From positions 2,356,001 through 2,420,000 of the forward strand of contig JAWQEG010000128.1 in the NCBI GenBank assembly GCA_033782935.1: a stretch of 64,000 bases of DNA. The letters are read 5' to 3'. A program made the translations under genes and the position numbers. The notes under the pieces were generated by a model that had not been told where the DNA came from, made no database searches, and worked only from the letters and a program-made list of their open reading frames with translations. The stretch comes from Petrolisthes cinctipes. Lineage: Eukaryota; Arthropoda; Malacostraca; Decapoda; Porcellanidae. Below are positions 13,001 to 25,500 of this stretch, in pieces; position 1 is the stretch's first letter; each line of letters opens with the position of its first letter.

Positions 13001-13785
13001 ATCATGCTAAAAATCGATAATTAAAGTGTCCAAAGTCGATATGTGCATACATCTTCTGTACCCGTTTATGTCTCATATTCAGGCTCAAAAGACCCGAAAA
13101 TTCGATATTTTTGTGTCCAAGAAGCGATCTGTACATGCCTACTCCTAGTTAGAGCATTTATAAAAAAACAGGCCCAAAACATGCTGAAAATCTATTTTTT
13201 AGGTGGCTAAAGTCAATATGTTTATGCATTTTCTGTACCCGTTTATATCTCAAATTCAGGCTCAAAACACCCGAAAATTCGATATTTTTGGGTCCCAGAA
13301 GCGATCTGTACATGCCTACTCCGGGCTAGAATATTTTCAAAATATAGGCCCAAAAACATGCTAAAAATCGATATTTTAGGTACCTAAAGTCAATATGTGT
13401 ATTCATCTACTGTACCCGTTTATATCCCAAATTGAGGCTCAAAACACCCGAAACTTCGATATTTTTGGGTACCAGAAGCGATCTGTACATGCCTACTCCG
13501 TGTTAGAGTATTTTCAAAATACAGGCCAAAAACATGCTGAAATTCGATATTTTAGGTGCCCAAAGTCAATATGTGCATGCATCTTCTGTACCCGTTTATA
13601 TCTCAAATTCAGGCTCAAAACACCCGAAAATTCGATATTTTTGGGTCCCAGAAGCGATCTGTACATGTCTACTCCGTGTTAGAGTATTTTCAAAATAACA
13701 AGCCTAAAACATGCTGAAATTCGATATTTTAGGTGCCAAAAATCAATATGTGTATGCATTTTCTGTACCCGTTTATATTCCAAAC

Positions 13786-16700
13786 TCAGGCTCAAAACAC
13801 CCGAAAATTCGATATTTTTGGGTCTCAGAAGCGACCTGTACATGCCTACTCAGTGCTAGAATATTTTAAAAATATTGGCCCAAAACATACTACAAATCGA
13901 TATTTTGGGTGCCCAAAGTCGATATGTGCATGCATCTTCTGTACCCGTTACTATCTCAAATTCAGGCTCAAAACACCCTAAAATTCGATATTCTTGGGTA
14001 CCTGAAGCGATCTGTACATGCCTACTCCTTGGTAGAATGTTTTCAAGATACAGACCAAAAACATGCTCAAAATCGATATTTTAGGTGTCCAAAGTCGATA
14101 TGTGCATTCATCTTCAATACCCGTTTATATCTCAAATTCATGCTCAAAACACTCAAAAATTCTATATTTTTGGGTTCCAGAAGCGATCTGTACATGCCTA
14201 CTCAGTGCTTGAATTTTTTCAAAATATTGGCTCAAATCGTGCTAAAAATCGATATTTTAGTTGTCCAAAGTCGATGTGTGCATGAATCTTCTGTACCCGT
14301 TTATATCTCAAATTCAGGCTCAAAACACCCGAAAATTCGATATTTTTGGGTCCCAGAAGCGATCTGTACTTGCCTACTCCGTGTTATAGGATTTTCAAAA
14401 TACAGGCCCAAAACATGCTCAAAATCGATATTTTAAGTGCCCAAAGTCAATATGTGTATGCATCTTCTGTACCCGTTTATATCACAAATTCAGGCTCAAA
14501 CACCGAAAATTCGATATTTTTGGTTCCCAGAAGCGATCTGTACATGCCTACTCCGTGTTAGAGTATTTTTAAAATTTTGGCCCAAAACATGCTCAAAATC
14601 GATATTTTGGGTGCCCAAAGTCGATATGTGCATGCATCTTCTGTACCCGTTTATATCCCAAATTCAGGCTCAAAACACCCAAAAATTTGACATTTTTGGG
14701 TCCCTGAAGCGATCTGGACATGCCTACTCAGTGCTTGAATATTTTCAAAATATAGGACAAAAACATGCTAAAAATCGATATTTTGGGTGCCCAAAGTCTT
14801 TATGTGCATGCATCTTCTGAACCCGTTTATATCTCAAATTAAGACTCAAAACACCCGAAATTTCGCTAATTTTGGGTCCCAGAAGCGATCTGTACATGCC
14901 TACTCCGTGTTAGAGTATTTTTCAAGATACAGGCCCAAAACATGCTTAAAATCGATATTTCAGATGCAAAAAGTCGATATAAGCATGCCTCTTCTGTACC
15001 CGTTTATATCATAAATTCAGGCTCAAAACACCCGAAAATTCGATATTTTTTGGGTCCCAGAAGTAATCTGTACTTGCCTACTCCGTGTTAGAGTATTTTC
15101 AAAATACAGGCCTAAAACATGCTGAAATTCGATATTTTAGGTGCCAAAAGTCAATATATGTATGCATTTTCTTTAGCCGTTTATATTCCAAACTCAGGCT
15201 CAAACACCGAAAATTCGATATTTTTGGGTCTCAGAAGCGACCTGTACATGCCTACTCAGTGCTAGAATATTTTAAAAATATAGGCCCAAAACATACAACA
15301 AATCGATATTTTGGGTGCCCAAAGTCGATATGTGCATGCATCTTCTGTACCCGTTACTATCTCAAATTCAGGCTCAAAACAACCTAAAATTCGATATTCT
15401 TGGGTACCAGAAGCGATCTGTACATGCCTACTCCTTGGTAGAATGTTTTCAAGATACAGACCAAAAACATGCTCAAAATCGATATTTTAGGTGTCCAAAG
15501 TCGATATGTGCATGCATCTTCAATACCCGTTTATATCTCAAATTCATGCTCAAAACACTCAAAAATTCGATATTTTTGGGTTCCAGAAGCGATCTGTACA
15601 TGCCTACTCAGTGCTTGAATTTTTTCAAAATATTGGCTCAAATCGTGCTAAAAATCGATATTTTAGTTGTCCAAAGTCGATGTGTGCATGAATCTTCTGT
15701 ACCCGTTTATATCTCAAATTCAGGCTCAAAACACCCGAAAATTCGATATTTTTGGGTCCCAGAAGCGATCTGTACATGCCTACTCCGTGTTATAGGATTT
15801 TCAAAATACAGGCCCAAAACATGCTCAAAATCGATATTTTAGGTGCCCAAAGTCAATATGTGTATGCATCTTCTGTACCCGTTTATATCACAAATTCAGG
15901 CTCAAACACCGAAAATTCGATATTTTTGGTTCTTAGAAGCGATCTAGACATGCCTACTCAGTGCTAGAATATTTTCAAAATTTTGGCCCAAAACATGCTC
16001 AAAATCGATATTTTGGGTGCCCAAAGTCGATATGTGCATGCATCTTCTGTACCCGTTTATATCCCAAATTCAGGCTCAAAACACCCAAAAATTTGACATT
16101 TTTGGGTCCCTGAAGCGATCTGGACATGCCTACTCAATGCTAGAATATTTTCAAAATATAGGACAAAAACATGCTAAAAATCGATATTTTGGGTGCCTAA
16201 AGTCTTTATGTGCATGCATCTTCTGAACCCGTTTATATCCCAAATTCAGTCTCGAAACATTCGAAAATTCGATATTTTTGGGTCCCAGAAGCGATCTGTA
16301 CATGCCTACTCAGTGCTAGAATATTTTCAAAATATAGGGCCAAAACATGCTAAAAATCGACATTTTGGGTGCCCAAAGTCGATATGTGCATGTATATTCT
16401 GAACCCGTTTATATCTCAAATTAAGACTCAAAACACCCGAAATTTCGCTAATTTTGGGTCCCAGAAGCGATCTGTACATGCCTACTCCGTGTTAGAGTAT
16501 TTTCAAGATACAGGCCCAAAACATGCTTAAAATCGATATTTCAGATGCAAAAAGTCGATATAAGCATGCCTCTTCTGTTCCCGTTTATATCATAAATTCA
16601 GGCTCAAAACACCCGAAAATTCGATATTTTTTGGGTCCCAGAAGTAATCTGTACTTGCCTACTCCGTGTTAGAGTATTTTCAAAATACAGGCCTAAAACA

Positions 16701-19700
16701 TGCTGAAATTCGATATTTTAGGTGCCAAAAGTCAATATATGTATGCATTTTCTTTAGCCGTTTATATTCCAAACTCAGGCTCAAACACCGAAAATTCGAT
16801 ATTTTTGGTTCCCAGAAGCGATCTAGACATGCCTACTCAGTGCTAGAATATTTTCAAAATATTGGCCCAAAACATGCTAAAAATCGATATTTTGGGTGCC
16901 CAAATTCGATATGTGCATGCATCTTCTGTACCCGTTTATATCCCAAATTCAGGCTCAAAACACCCAAAAATTTGACATTTTTGGGTCCCTGAAGCGATCT
17001 GGACATGCCTACTCAATGCTAGAATATTTTCAAAATATAGGACAAAAACATGTTAAAAATCGATATTTTGGGTGCCCAAAGTCTTTATGTGCATGCATCT
17101 TCTGAACCCGTTTATATCCCAAATTCAGTCTCGAAACATTCGAAAATTCGATATTTTTGGGTCCCAGAAGCGATCTGTACATGCCTACTCAGTGCTAGAA
17201 TATTTTCAAAATATAGGCCCAAAACATGCTAAAAATCGACATTTTGGGTGCCCAAAGTCGATATGTGCATGTATATTCTGAACCCGTTTATATCTCAAAT
17301 TAAGACTCAAAACACCCGAAATTTCGCTAATTTTGGGTCCCAGAAGCGATCTGTACATGCCTACTCCGTGTTAGAGTATTTTCAAGATACAGGCCCAAAA
17401 CATGCTTAAAATCGATATTTCAGATGCAAAAAGTCGATATAAGCATGCCTCTTCTGTTCCCGTTTATATCATAAAATTCAGGCTCAAAACACCCGAAAAT
17501 TCGATATTTTTTGGGTCCCAGAAGTAATCTGTACTTGCCTACTCCGTGTTAGAGTATTTTCAAAATACAGGCCTAAAACATGCTGAAATTCGATATTTTA
17601 GGTGCCAAAAGTCAATATATGTATGCATTTTCTTTAGCCGTTTATATTCCAAACTCAGGCTCAAACACCGAAAATTCGATATTTTTGGTTCCCAGAAGCG
17701 ATCTAGACATGCCTACTCAGTGCTAGAATATTTTCAAAATATTGGCCCAAAACATGCTAAAAATCGATATTTTGGGTGCCCAAATTCGATATGTGCATGC
17801 ATCTTCTGTACCCGTTTATATCCCAAATTCATGCTCAAAACACCCAAAAATTTGACATTTTTGGGTTCCTGAAGCGATCTGGACATGCCTACTCAGTGCT
17901 AGAATATTTTCAAAATATAGGACAAAAACAAGCTAAAATCGATATTTTGGGTGTCCAAAGTCTTTATGTGCATGCATCTTCTGAACCCGTTTATATCCCA
18001 AATTCAGTCTCGAAACACCCGAAAATTCGATATTTTTTGGTCCCAGAAGCGATCTGTACATGAATACTCCGTGTTAAAGTATTTTCAAAATACAGGCCCA
18101 AAACATGCTGAAAATCGATATTTTAGGTGGCCAAAGTCAATATGTGTATGCATCTTCTATACCTGTTTATATCCCAAATTCAGGCTCAAAACACCCTAAA
18201 ATTCAATATTTTTTGGGTCCCAGAAACGATCTGTACATGCCTACTCCTTCCTAGAATGTTTTCAAGATACAGGCCCTAAACATGCTTAAAATCGATATTT
18301 CAGATGCAAAAAGTCGATATGTGCATGCATCTTCAATACACGTTTATATCTCAAATTCAGGCTCAAAACACCCGAAAATTCGATATTTTTGGGTTCCAGA
18401 AGCGATCTGTACATGCCTACTCAGTGCTTGATCTTTTTCAAAAAATAGGCTCAAATCATGCTAAAAATCGATAATTAAAGTGTCCAAAGTCGATATGTGC
18501 ATACATCTTCTGTACCCGTTTATGTCTCATATTCAGGCTCAAAAGACCCGAAAATTCGATATTTTTGTGTCCAAGAAGCGATCTGTACATGCCTACTCCT
18601 AGTTAGAGCATTTATAAAAAAACAGGCCCAAAACATGCTGAAAATCTATTTTTTAGGTGGCTAAAGTCAATATGTTTATGCATTTTCTGTACCCGTTTAT
18701 ATCTCAAATTCAGGCTCAAAACACCCGAAAATTCGATATTTTTGGGTCCCAGAAGCGATCTGTACATGCCTACTCCGGGCTAGAATATTTTCAAAATATA
18801 GGCCCAAAACATGCTAAAAATCGATATTTTAGGTACCTAAAGTCAATATGTGTATTCATCTACTGTACCCGTTTATATCCCAAATTGAGGCTCAAAACAC
18901 CCGAAACTTCGATATTTTTGGGTACCAGAAGCGATCTGTACATGCCTACTCCGTGTTAGAGTATTTTCAAAATACAGGCCAAAAACATGCTAAAATTCGA
19001 TATTTTAGGTGCCCAAAGTCAATATGTGCATGCATCTTCTGTACCCGTTTATATCTCAAATTCAGGCTCAAAACACCCGAAAATTCGATATTTTTGGGTC
19101 CCAGAAGCGATCTGTACATGCCTACTCCGTGTTAGAGTATTTTCAAAATAACAAGCCTAAAACATGCTGAAATTCGATATTTTAGGTGCCAAAAATCAAT
19201 ATGTGTATGCATTTTCTTTACCCGTTTATATTCCAAACTCAGGCTCAAAACACCCGAAAATTCTATATTTTTGGGTCCCAGAAGCGATCTGTACATGCCT
19301 ACTCCTTGCTAGAATGTTTTCAAGATACAGACCCTAAACATGCTCAAAATCAATATTTTAGGTGCAAAAAGTCGATATGTGCATGCATCTTCTGTACCCT
19401 TTTATATCTCAAAATCAGGTTCAAAACACTCGAAAATTTGATATTTTTGGGTCCCAGATGCGATCTGTACATGCCTACTCAGTGCTACAATATCTTCAAA
19501 ATATAGGCCCAAAGCATGCTAAAAATCAATATTTTTGGAGCCCAAAGTCGATATGTGTATGCATCTTCTGTACCCGTTTATATCTCAAATTCAGGCTCAA
19601 AACACCCGAAAATTCGATATTTTTTGGGTCCCAGAAGTAATCTGTACTTGCCTACTCCGTGTTAGAGTATTTTCAAAATACAGGCCTAAAACATGCTGAA

Positions 19701-21353
19701 ATTCGATATTTTAGGTGCCAAAAGTCAATATATGTATGCATTTTCTTTAGCCGTTTATATTCCAAACTCAGGCTCAAACACCGAAAATTCGATATTTTTG
19801 GTTCCCAGAAGCGATCTAGACATGCCTACTCAGTGCTAGAATATTTTCAAAATATTGGCCCAAAACATGCTAAAAATCGATATTTTGGGTGCCAAAATTC
19901 GATATGTGCATGCATCTTCTGTACCCGTTTATATCCCAAATTCATGCTCAAAACACCCAAAAATTTCACATTTTTGGGTCCCTGAAGCGATCTGGACATG
20001 CCTACTCAGTGCTAGAATATTTTCAAAATATAGGACAAAAACAAGCTAAAAATCGATATTTTGGGTGTTCAAAGTCTTTATGTGCATGCATCTTCTGAAC
20101 CCGTTTATATCCCAAATTCAGTCTCGAAACACCCGAAAATTCGATATTTTTTGGTCCCAGAAGCGATCTGTACATGAATACTCCGTGTTAAAGTATTTTC
20201 AAAATACAGGCCCAAAACATGCTGAAAATCGATATTTTAGGTGGCCAAAGTCAATATGTGTATGCATCTTCTATACCTGTTTATATCCCAAATTCAGGCT
20301 CAAAACACCCTAAAATTCAATATTTTTTGGGTCCCAGAAGCGATCTGTACATGCCTACTCCTTCCTAGAATGTTTTCAAGATACAGGCCCTAAACATGCT
20401 TAAAATCGATATTTCAGATGCAAAAAGTCGATATGTGCATGCATCTTCAATACACGTTTATATCTCAAATTCAGGCTCAAAACACCCGAAAATTCGATAT
20501 TTTTGGGTTCCAGAAGCGATCTGTACATGCCTACTCAGTGCTTGATCTTTTTCAAAAAATAGGCTCAAATCATGCTAAAAATCGATAATTAAAGTGTCCA
20601 AAGTCGATATGTGCATACATCTTCTGTACCCGTTTATGTCTCATATTCAGGCTCAAAAGACCCGAAAATTCGATATTTTTGTGTCCAAGAAGCGATCTGT
20701 ACATGCCTACTCCTAGTTAGAGCATTTATAAAAAAACAGGCCCAAAACATGCTGAAAATCTATTTTTTAGGTGGCTAAAGTCAATATGTTTATGCATTTT
20801 CTGTACCCGTTTATATCTCAAATTCAGGCTCAAAACACCCGAAAATTCGATATTTTTGGGTCCCAGAAGCGATCTGTACATGCCTACTCCGGGCTAGAAT
20901 ATTTTCAAAATATAGGCCCAAAAACATGCTAAAAATCGATATTTTAGGTACCTAAAGTCAATATGTGTATTCATCTACTGTACCCGTTTATATCCCAAAT
21001 TGAGGCTCAAAACACCCGAAACTTCGATATTTTTGGGTACCAGAAGCGATCTGTACATGCCTACTCCGTGTTAGAGTATTTTCAAAATACAGGCCAAAAA
21101 CATGCTGAAATTCGATATTTTAGGTGCCCAAAGTCAATATGTGCATGCATCTTCTGTACCCGTTTATATCTCAAATTCAGGCTCAAAACACCCGAAAATT
21201 CGATATTTTTGGGTCCCAGAAGCGATCTGTACATGCCTACTCCGTGTTAGAGTATTTTCAAAATAACAAGCCTAAAACATGCTGAAATTCGATATTTTAG
21301 GTGCCAAAAATCAATATGTGTATGCATTTTCTTTACCCGTTTATATTCCAAAC
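13786..21353 (+). repeat. Large segmental duplication, copy 2 (7,568 bp, 43 monomers)
   Basis: This copy abuts copy 1. The joining monomer near 13,733-13,909 is a hybrid. Its left part (GCCAAAAATCAATATG, CCAAACTCAGG) matches monomers near 11,618 and 21,301. From about 13,786-13,812 it continues as the monomer near 6,042 (GGGTCTCAGAAGCGACC). One monomer is missing relative to copy 1: at 14,787-15,014 the left part of the 7,043 monomer is joined to the right part of the 7,219 monomer. That joint falls within the shared CTGAACCCGTTTATATC at about 14,815-14,833. Both joints keep monomer phase. Confidence 0.9.
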
Positions 21354-23360
21354 TCAGGCTCAAAACACCCGAAAATTCTATATTTTTGGGTCCCAGAAGC
21401 GATCTGTACATGCCTACTCCTTGCTAGAATGTTTTCAAGATACAGACCCTAAACATGCTCAAAATCAATATTTTAGGTGCAAAAAGTCGATATGTGCATG
21501 CATCTTCTGTACCCTTTTATATCTCAAAATCAGGTTCAAAACATTCGAAAATTTGATATTTTTGGGTCCCAGATGCGATCTGTACATGCCTACTCAGTGC
21601 TACAATATCTTCAAAATATAGGCCCAAAGCATGCTAAAAATCAATATTTTTGGAGCCCAAAGTCGATATGTGTATGCATCTTCTGTACCCGTTTATATCT
21701 CAAATTCAGGCTCTAAACACCCAAAATATGGATATTTTTTGGTCACAGATGCGATCTGTACATGCCTACTCCGTGTTAAAGTATTTTCAAAAAGAGTCCC
21801 AAAACATGCTAAAAAACGATATTTTAGTTGCCCAAAGTCAATATATGTATTCATCTTCTGTACCCGTTTATATCCCAAATTTAAGCTCAAAACACCCGAA
21901 AATTCGATAATTTGGGGTCCCAGAAGCGATCTGTACATGCCTACTCAGTTCTATAATGTTTTCAAAATATAGGCTCAAAACATGCTAAAAATCGATATTT
22001 TAGGTATCCAAAGTCGATATGTGCATGCATCTTCTGTACTCGTTTATATCAAGAATTCAAGCTCAAAACACCCGAAAATTCGATATTTTTGGGTCCCAGA
22101 AGCGATCTGTACATGCCTACTCCGTGTTAGAGTATTTTCAAAATACAGGCCCAAAACATGCTGAAATTCGATATTTTAGGAGCCCAGAATCAATATGTGC
22201 AGGCATCTTCTGTACCCGTTTATATCTCAAATTCAGGCTCAAAACACACAAAAATTAGATATTTTTGGGTCCCAGAAGCGATCTGTACATGCCTACTCCG
22301 TGTTAGAGTATTTTCAAAATACAGGCCCAAAACATGCTGAAATTCGATATTTTAGGTGCCCTAAGTCAATATGTGCATGCATCTTCTGTACCCGTTTATA
22401 TCCCAAATTCAGGCTCTAAACACCCAAAATATCGATATTTTTTGGTCACTGATGCGATCAGTACATGCCTACTCCGTGTTAAAGTATTTTCAAAAAGAGT
22501 CCCAAAACATGCTGAAAATCGATATTTTAGGTGCCCAAAGTCAATATATGTATTCATCTTCTGTACCCGTATATATCCCAAATTTAGGCTCAAAACACCC
22601 GAAAATTCGATAATTTGGGGTCCCAGAAGCGATCTGTACATGCCTACTCAGTTCTATAATGTTTTCAAAATATAGGCTCAAAACATGCTAAAAATCGATA
22701 TTTTAGGTGTCCAAAGTCGATATGTGCATGCATCTTCTGTACTCGTTTATATCTCGAATTCAAGCTCAAAACACCCGAAAATTCGATATTTTTAGGTCCC
22801 AGAAGCGATCTGTACATGCCTACTCCGTGTTATAGTATTTTCAAAATACAGGCCCAAAACATGCTGAAATTCGATATTATAGGAGCCCAAAGTCAATATG
22901 TGCATGCATCTTCTGTACCCGTTTATATCTCAAATTCAGGCTCAAAACACACGAAAATTAGATATTTTTGGGTCCCAGAAGCGATCTGTACAAGCCTACT
23001 CCGTGTTAGAGTATTTTCAAAATACTGGCCCAAAACATGCTGAAATTCGATATTTTAGGTGCCCTAAGTCAATATGTGCATGCATCTTCTGTACCCGTTT
23101 ATATCTCAAATTCAGGCTCAAAACACCCGAAAATTCGATATTTTTGAGTCCCAGAAGCGATCTGTACATGCCTACTCAGTGCTAGAATATCTTCAAAATA
23201 TAGGCCCAAAGCATGCTAAAAATCGATATTTTTGGTGCCCAAAGTCAATATATGTATGCATTTTCTGTACCCGTTTATATCCCAAATTCAGGCTCAAAAC
23301 CCCCGAAAATTCGATATGTTTGGGTCCCAGAAGCGATCTGTACATGCCTACTCCGTGTTA
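21354..23360 (+). repeat. Satellite block Q, start of territory II
   Basis: New monomer classes appear here: TTCAAAAAGAGTCCC (near 21,786 and 22,490), GATAATTTGGGGTCCC (near 21,906 and 22,608), and an EcoRI-bearing class with CTGTACTCGTTTATATC followed by GAATTCAAGC (near 22,036 and 22,739). From 21,477 to about 22,600 the block matches 24,996 onward at offset 3,519 bp (20 monomers). Farther right, 23,213 matches 26,204 at offset 2,991 bp, so the partner lacks three monomers in between. Confidence 0.8.
23045..23220 (+). repeat. Representative 176-bp monomer, a diverged dimer of 88-bp halves
   Basis: This copy, phased to start at ATTCGAT, splits into two equal halves of 88 bp, 23,045-23,132 and 23,133-23,220. 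Both begin ATTCGATATTTT, then run through GG.G.CCCA.A, CGAT.TGT.CATGC..CT, and CAGGC or TAGGC followed by C.CAAA. Aligning the halves of a consensus-like monomer by hand without gaps gives about 59 matches in 88, far above chance for this composition. The first half holds the GCATGCAT palindrome and CTGTACCCGTTTATATC. The second holds AGAAGCGATCTGTACATGCC and the TTTTCAAAATA dyad. The best-conserved block of each half derives from the same ancestral segment. The simplest reading is that an 88-bp repeat doubled, the halves diverged, and the dimer became the amplified unit. Confidence 0.85.
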
Positions 23361-24940
23361 GAGTATTTTCAAGATACAGGCCCAAAACATGCTTAAAATC
23401 GATATTTCAGATGCAAAAAGTCGATATAAGCATGCCTCTTCTGTACCCGTTTATATCATAAATTCAGGCTCAAAACACCCGAAAATTCGATATTTTTTGG
23501 GTCCCAGAAGTAATCTGTACTTGCCTACTCCGTGTTAGAGTATTTTCAAAATACAGGCCTAAAACATGCTGAAATTCGATATTTTAGGTGCCAAAAGTCA
23601 ATATATGTATGCATTTTCTTTAGCCGTTTATATTCCAAACTCAGGCTCAAACACCGAAAATTCGATATTTTTGGTTCCCAGAAGCGATCTAGACATGCCT
23701 ACTCAGTGCTAGAATATTTTCAAAATATTGGCCCAAAACATGCTAAAAATCGATATTTTGGTTGCCCAAATTCGATATGTGCATGCATCTTCTGTACCCG
23801 TTTATATCCCAAATTCATGCTCAAAACACCCAAAAATTTGACATTTTTGGGTCCCTGAAGCGATCTGGACATGCCTACTCAGTGCTAGAATATTTTCAAA
23901 ATATAGGACAAAAACAAGCTAAAAATCGATATTTTGGGTGTCCAAAGTCTTTATGTGCATGCATCTTCTGAACCCGTTTATATCCCAAATTCAGTCTCGA
24001 AACACCCGAAAATTCGATATTTTTTGGTCCCAGAAGCGATCTGTACATGAATACTCCGTGTTAAAGTATTTTCAAAATACAGGCCCAAAACATGCTGAAA
24101 ATCGATATTTTAGGTGGCCAAAGTCAATATGTGTATGCATCTTCTATACCTGTTTATATCCCAAATTCAGGCTCAAAACACCCTAAAATTCAATATTTTT
24201 TGGGTCCCAGAAGCGATCTGTACATGCCTACTCCTTCCTAGAATGTTTTCAAGATACAGGCCCTAAACATGCTTAAAATCGATATTTCAGATGCAAAAAG
24301 TCGATATGTGCATGCATCTTCAATACACGTTTATATCTCAAATTCAGGCTCAAAACACCCGAAAATTCGATATTTTTGGGTTCCAGAAGCGATCTGTACA
24401 TGCCTACTCAGTGCTTGATCTTTTTCAAAAAATAGGCTCAAATCATGCTAAAAATCGATAATTAAAGTGTCCAAAGTCGATATGTGCATACATCTTCTGT
24501 ACCCGTTTATGTCTCATATTCAGGCTCAAAAGACCCGAAAATTCGATATTTTTGTGTCCAAGAAGCGATCTGTACATGCCTACTCCTAGTTAGAGCATTT
24601 ATAAAAAAACAGGCCCAAAACATGCTGAAAATCTATTTTTTAGGTGGCTAAAGTCAATATGTTTATGCATTTTCTGTACCCGTTTATATCTCAAATTCAG
24701 GCTCAAAACACCCGAAAATTCGATATTTTTGGGTCCCAGAAGCGATCTGTACATGCCTACTCCGGGCTAGAATATTTTCAAAATATAGGCCCAAAACATG
24801 CTAAAAATCGATATTTTAGGTACCTAAAGTCAATATGTGTATTCATCTACTGTACCCGTTTATATCCCAAATTGAGGCTCAAAACACCCGAAACTTCGAT
24901 ATTTTTGGGTACCAGAAGCGATCTGTACATGCCTACTCCT
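23361..24940 (+). repeat. Territory I block embedded in territory II
   Basis: About nine monomers of territory I type lie between two stretches of territory II type. They match 19,659 to about 21,060 at offset 3,872-3,873 bp (22 monomers) and carry territory I markers such as CTCAAACACCG near 23,645, GTCTTTATGTGC near 23,947, CGATAATTAAAGTGTCC near 24,458 and GAGCATTTATAAAAAAACAGG near 24,593. At 24,835-25,140 the left part of the 20,963 monomer is fused to the right part of the 21,301 monomer, a net loss of two monomers against the partner. This is best read as a tandem duplication that spanned the border of the two territories. Confidence 0.8.
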
Positions 24941-25500
24941 TGCTAGAATGTTTTCAAGATACAGACCCTAAACATGCTCAAAATCAATATTTTAGGTGCA
25001 AAAAGTCGATATGTGCATGCATCTTCTGTACCCTTTTATATCTCAAAATCAGGTTCAAAACACTCGAAAATTTGATATTTTTGGGTCCCAGATGCGATCT
25101 GTACATGCCTACTCAGTGCTACAATATCTTCAAAATATAGGCCCAAAGCATGCTAAAAATCAATATTTTTGGAGCCCAAAGTCGATATGTGTATGCATCT
25201 TCTGTACCCGTTTATATCTCAAATTCAGGCTCTAAACACCCAAAATATCGATATTTTTTGGTCACAGATGCGATCTGTACATGCCTACTCCGTGTTAAAG
25301 TATTTTCAAAAAGAGTCCCAAAACATGCTAAAAAACGATATTTTAGTTGCCCAAAGTCAATAAATGTATTCATCTTCTGTAACCGTTTATATCCCAAATT
25401 TAAGCTCAAAACACCCGAAAATTCGATAATTTGGGGTCCCAGAAGTGATCTGTACATGCCTATTCAGTTCTATAATGTTTTCAAAATATAGGCTCAAAAC

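Larger units (their letters stand above)
6042..13785 (+). repeat. Large segmental duplication, copy 1 (7,744 bp, 44 monomers)
   Basis: From 6,042 this matches 13,786 onward, at offset 7,744 up to about 7,043 and at 7,568 from about 7,219. The change of offset means that copy 1 has one more monomer. Spot comparisons at 7,501, 9,961, 11,161 and 12,091 show near-identity with isolated substitutions, for example GGTTGTCC at 10,382 against GGGTGTCC in copy 2. The block contains nested duplications: a 5-monomer unit twice, and a roughly 12-monomer unit twice (9,978 onward and 12,091 onward, offset about 2,114). The high identity implies a recent event. An assembly artefact is possible and should be excluded with reads. 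Confidence 0.9.

Noticed and set aside
22396..22641. Recurrent 81-codon open frames on the - strand
   Set aside because: They are the reverse complement of the GTCACAGATGCGATC and TTCAAAAAGAGTCCC monomers and recur with that monomer pair. They have no independent coding signature.
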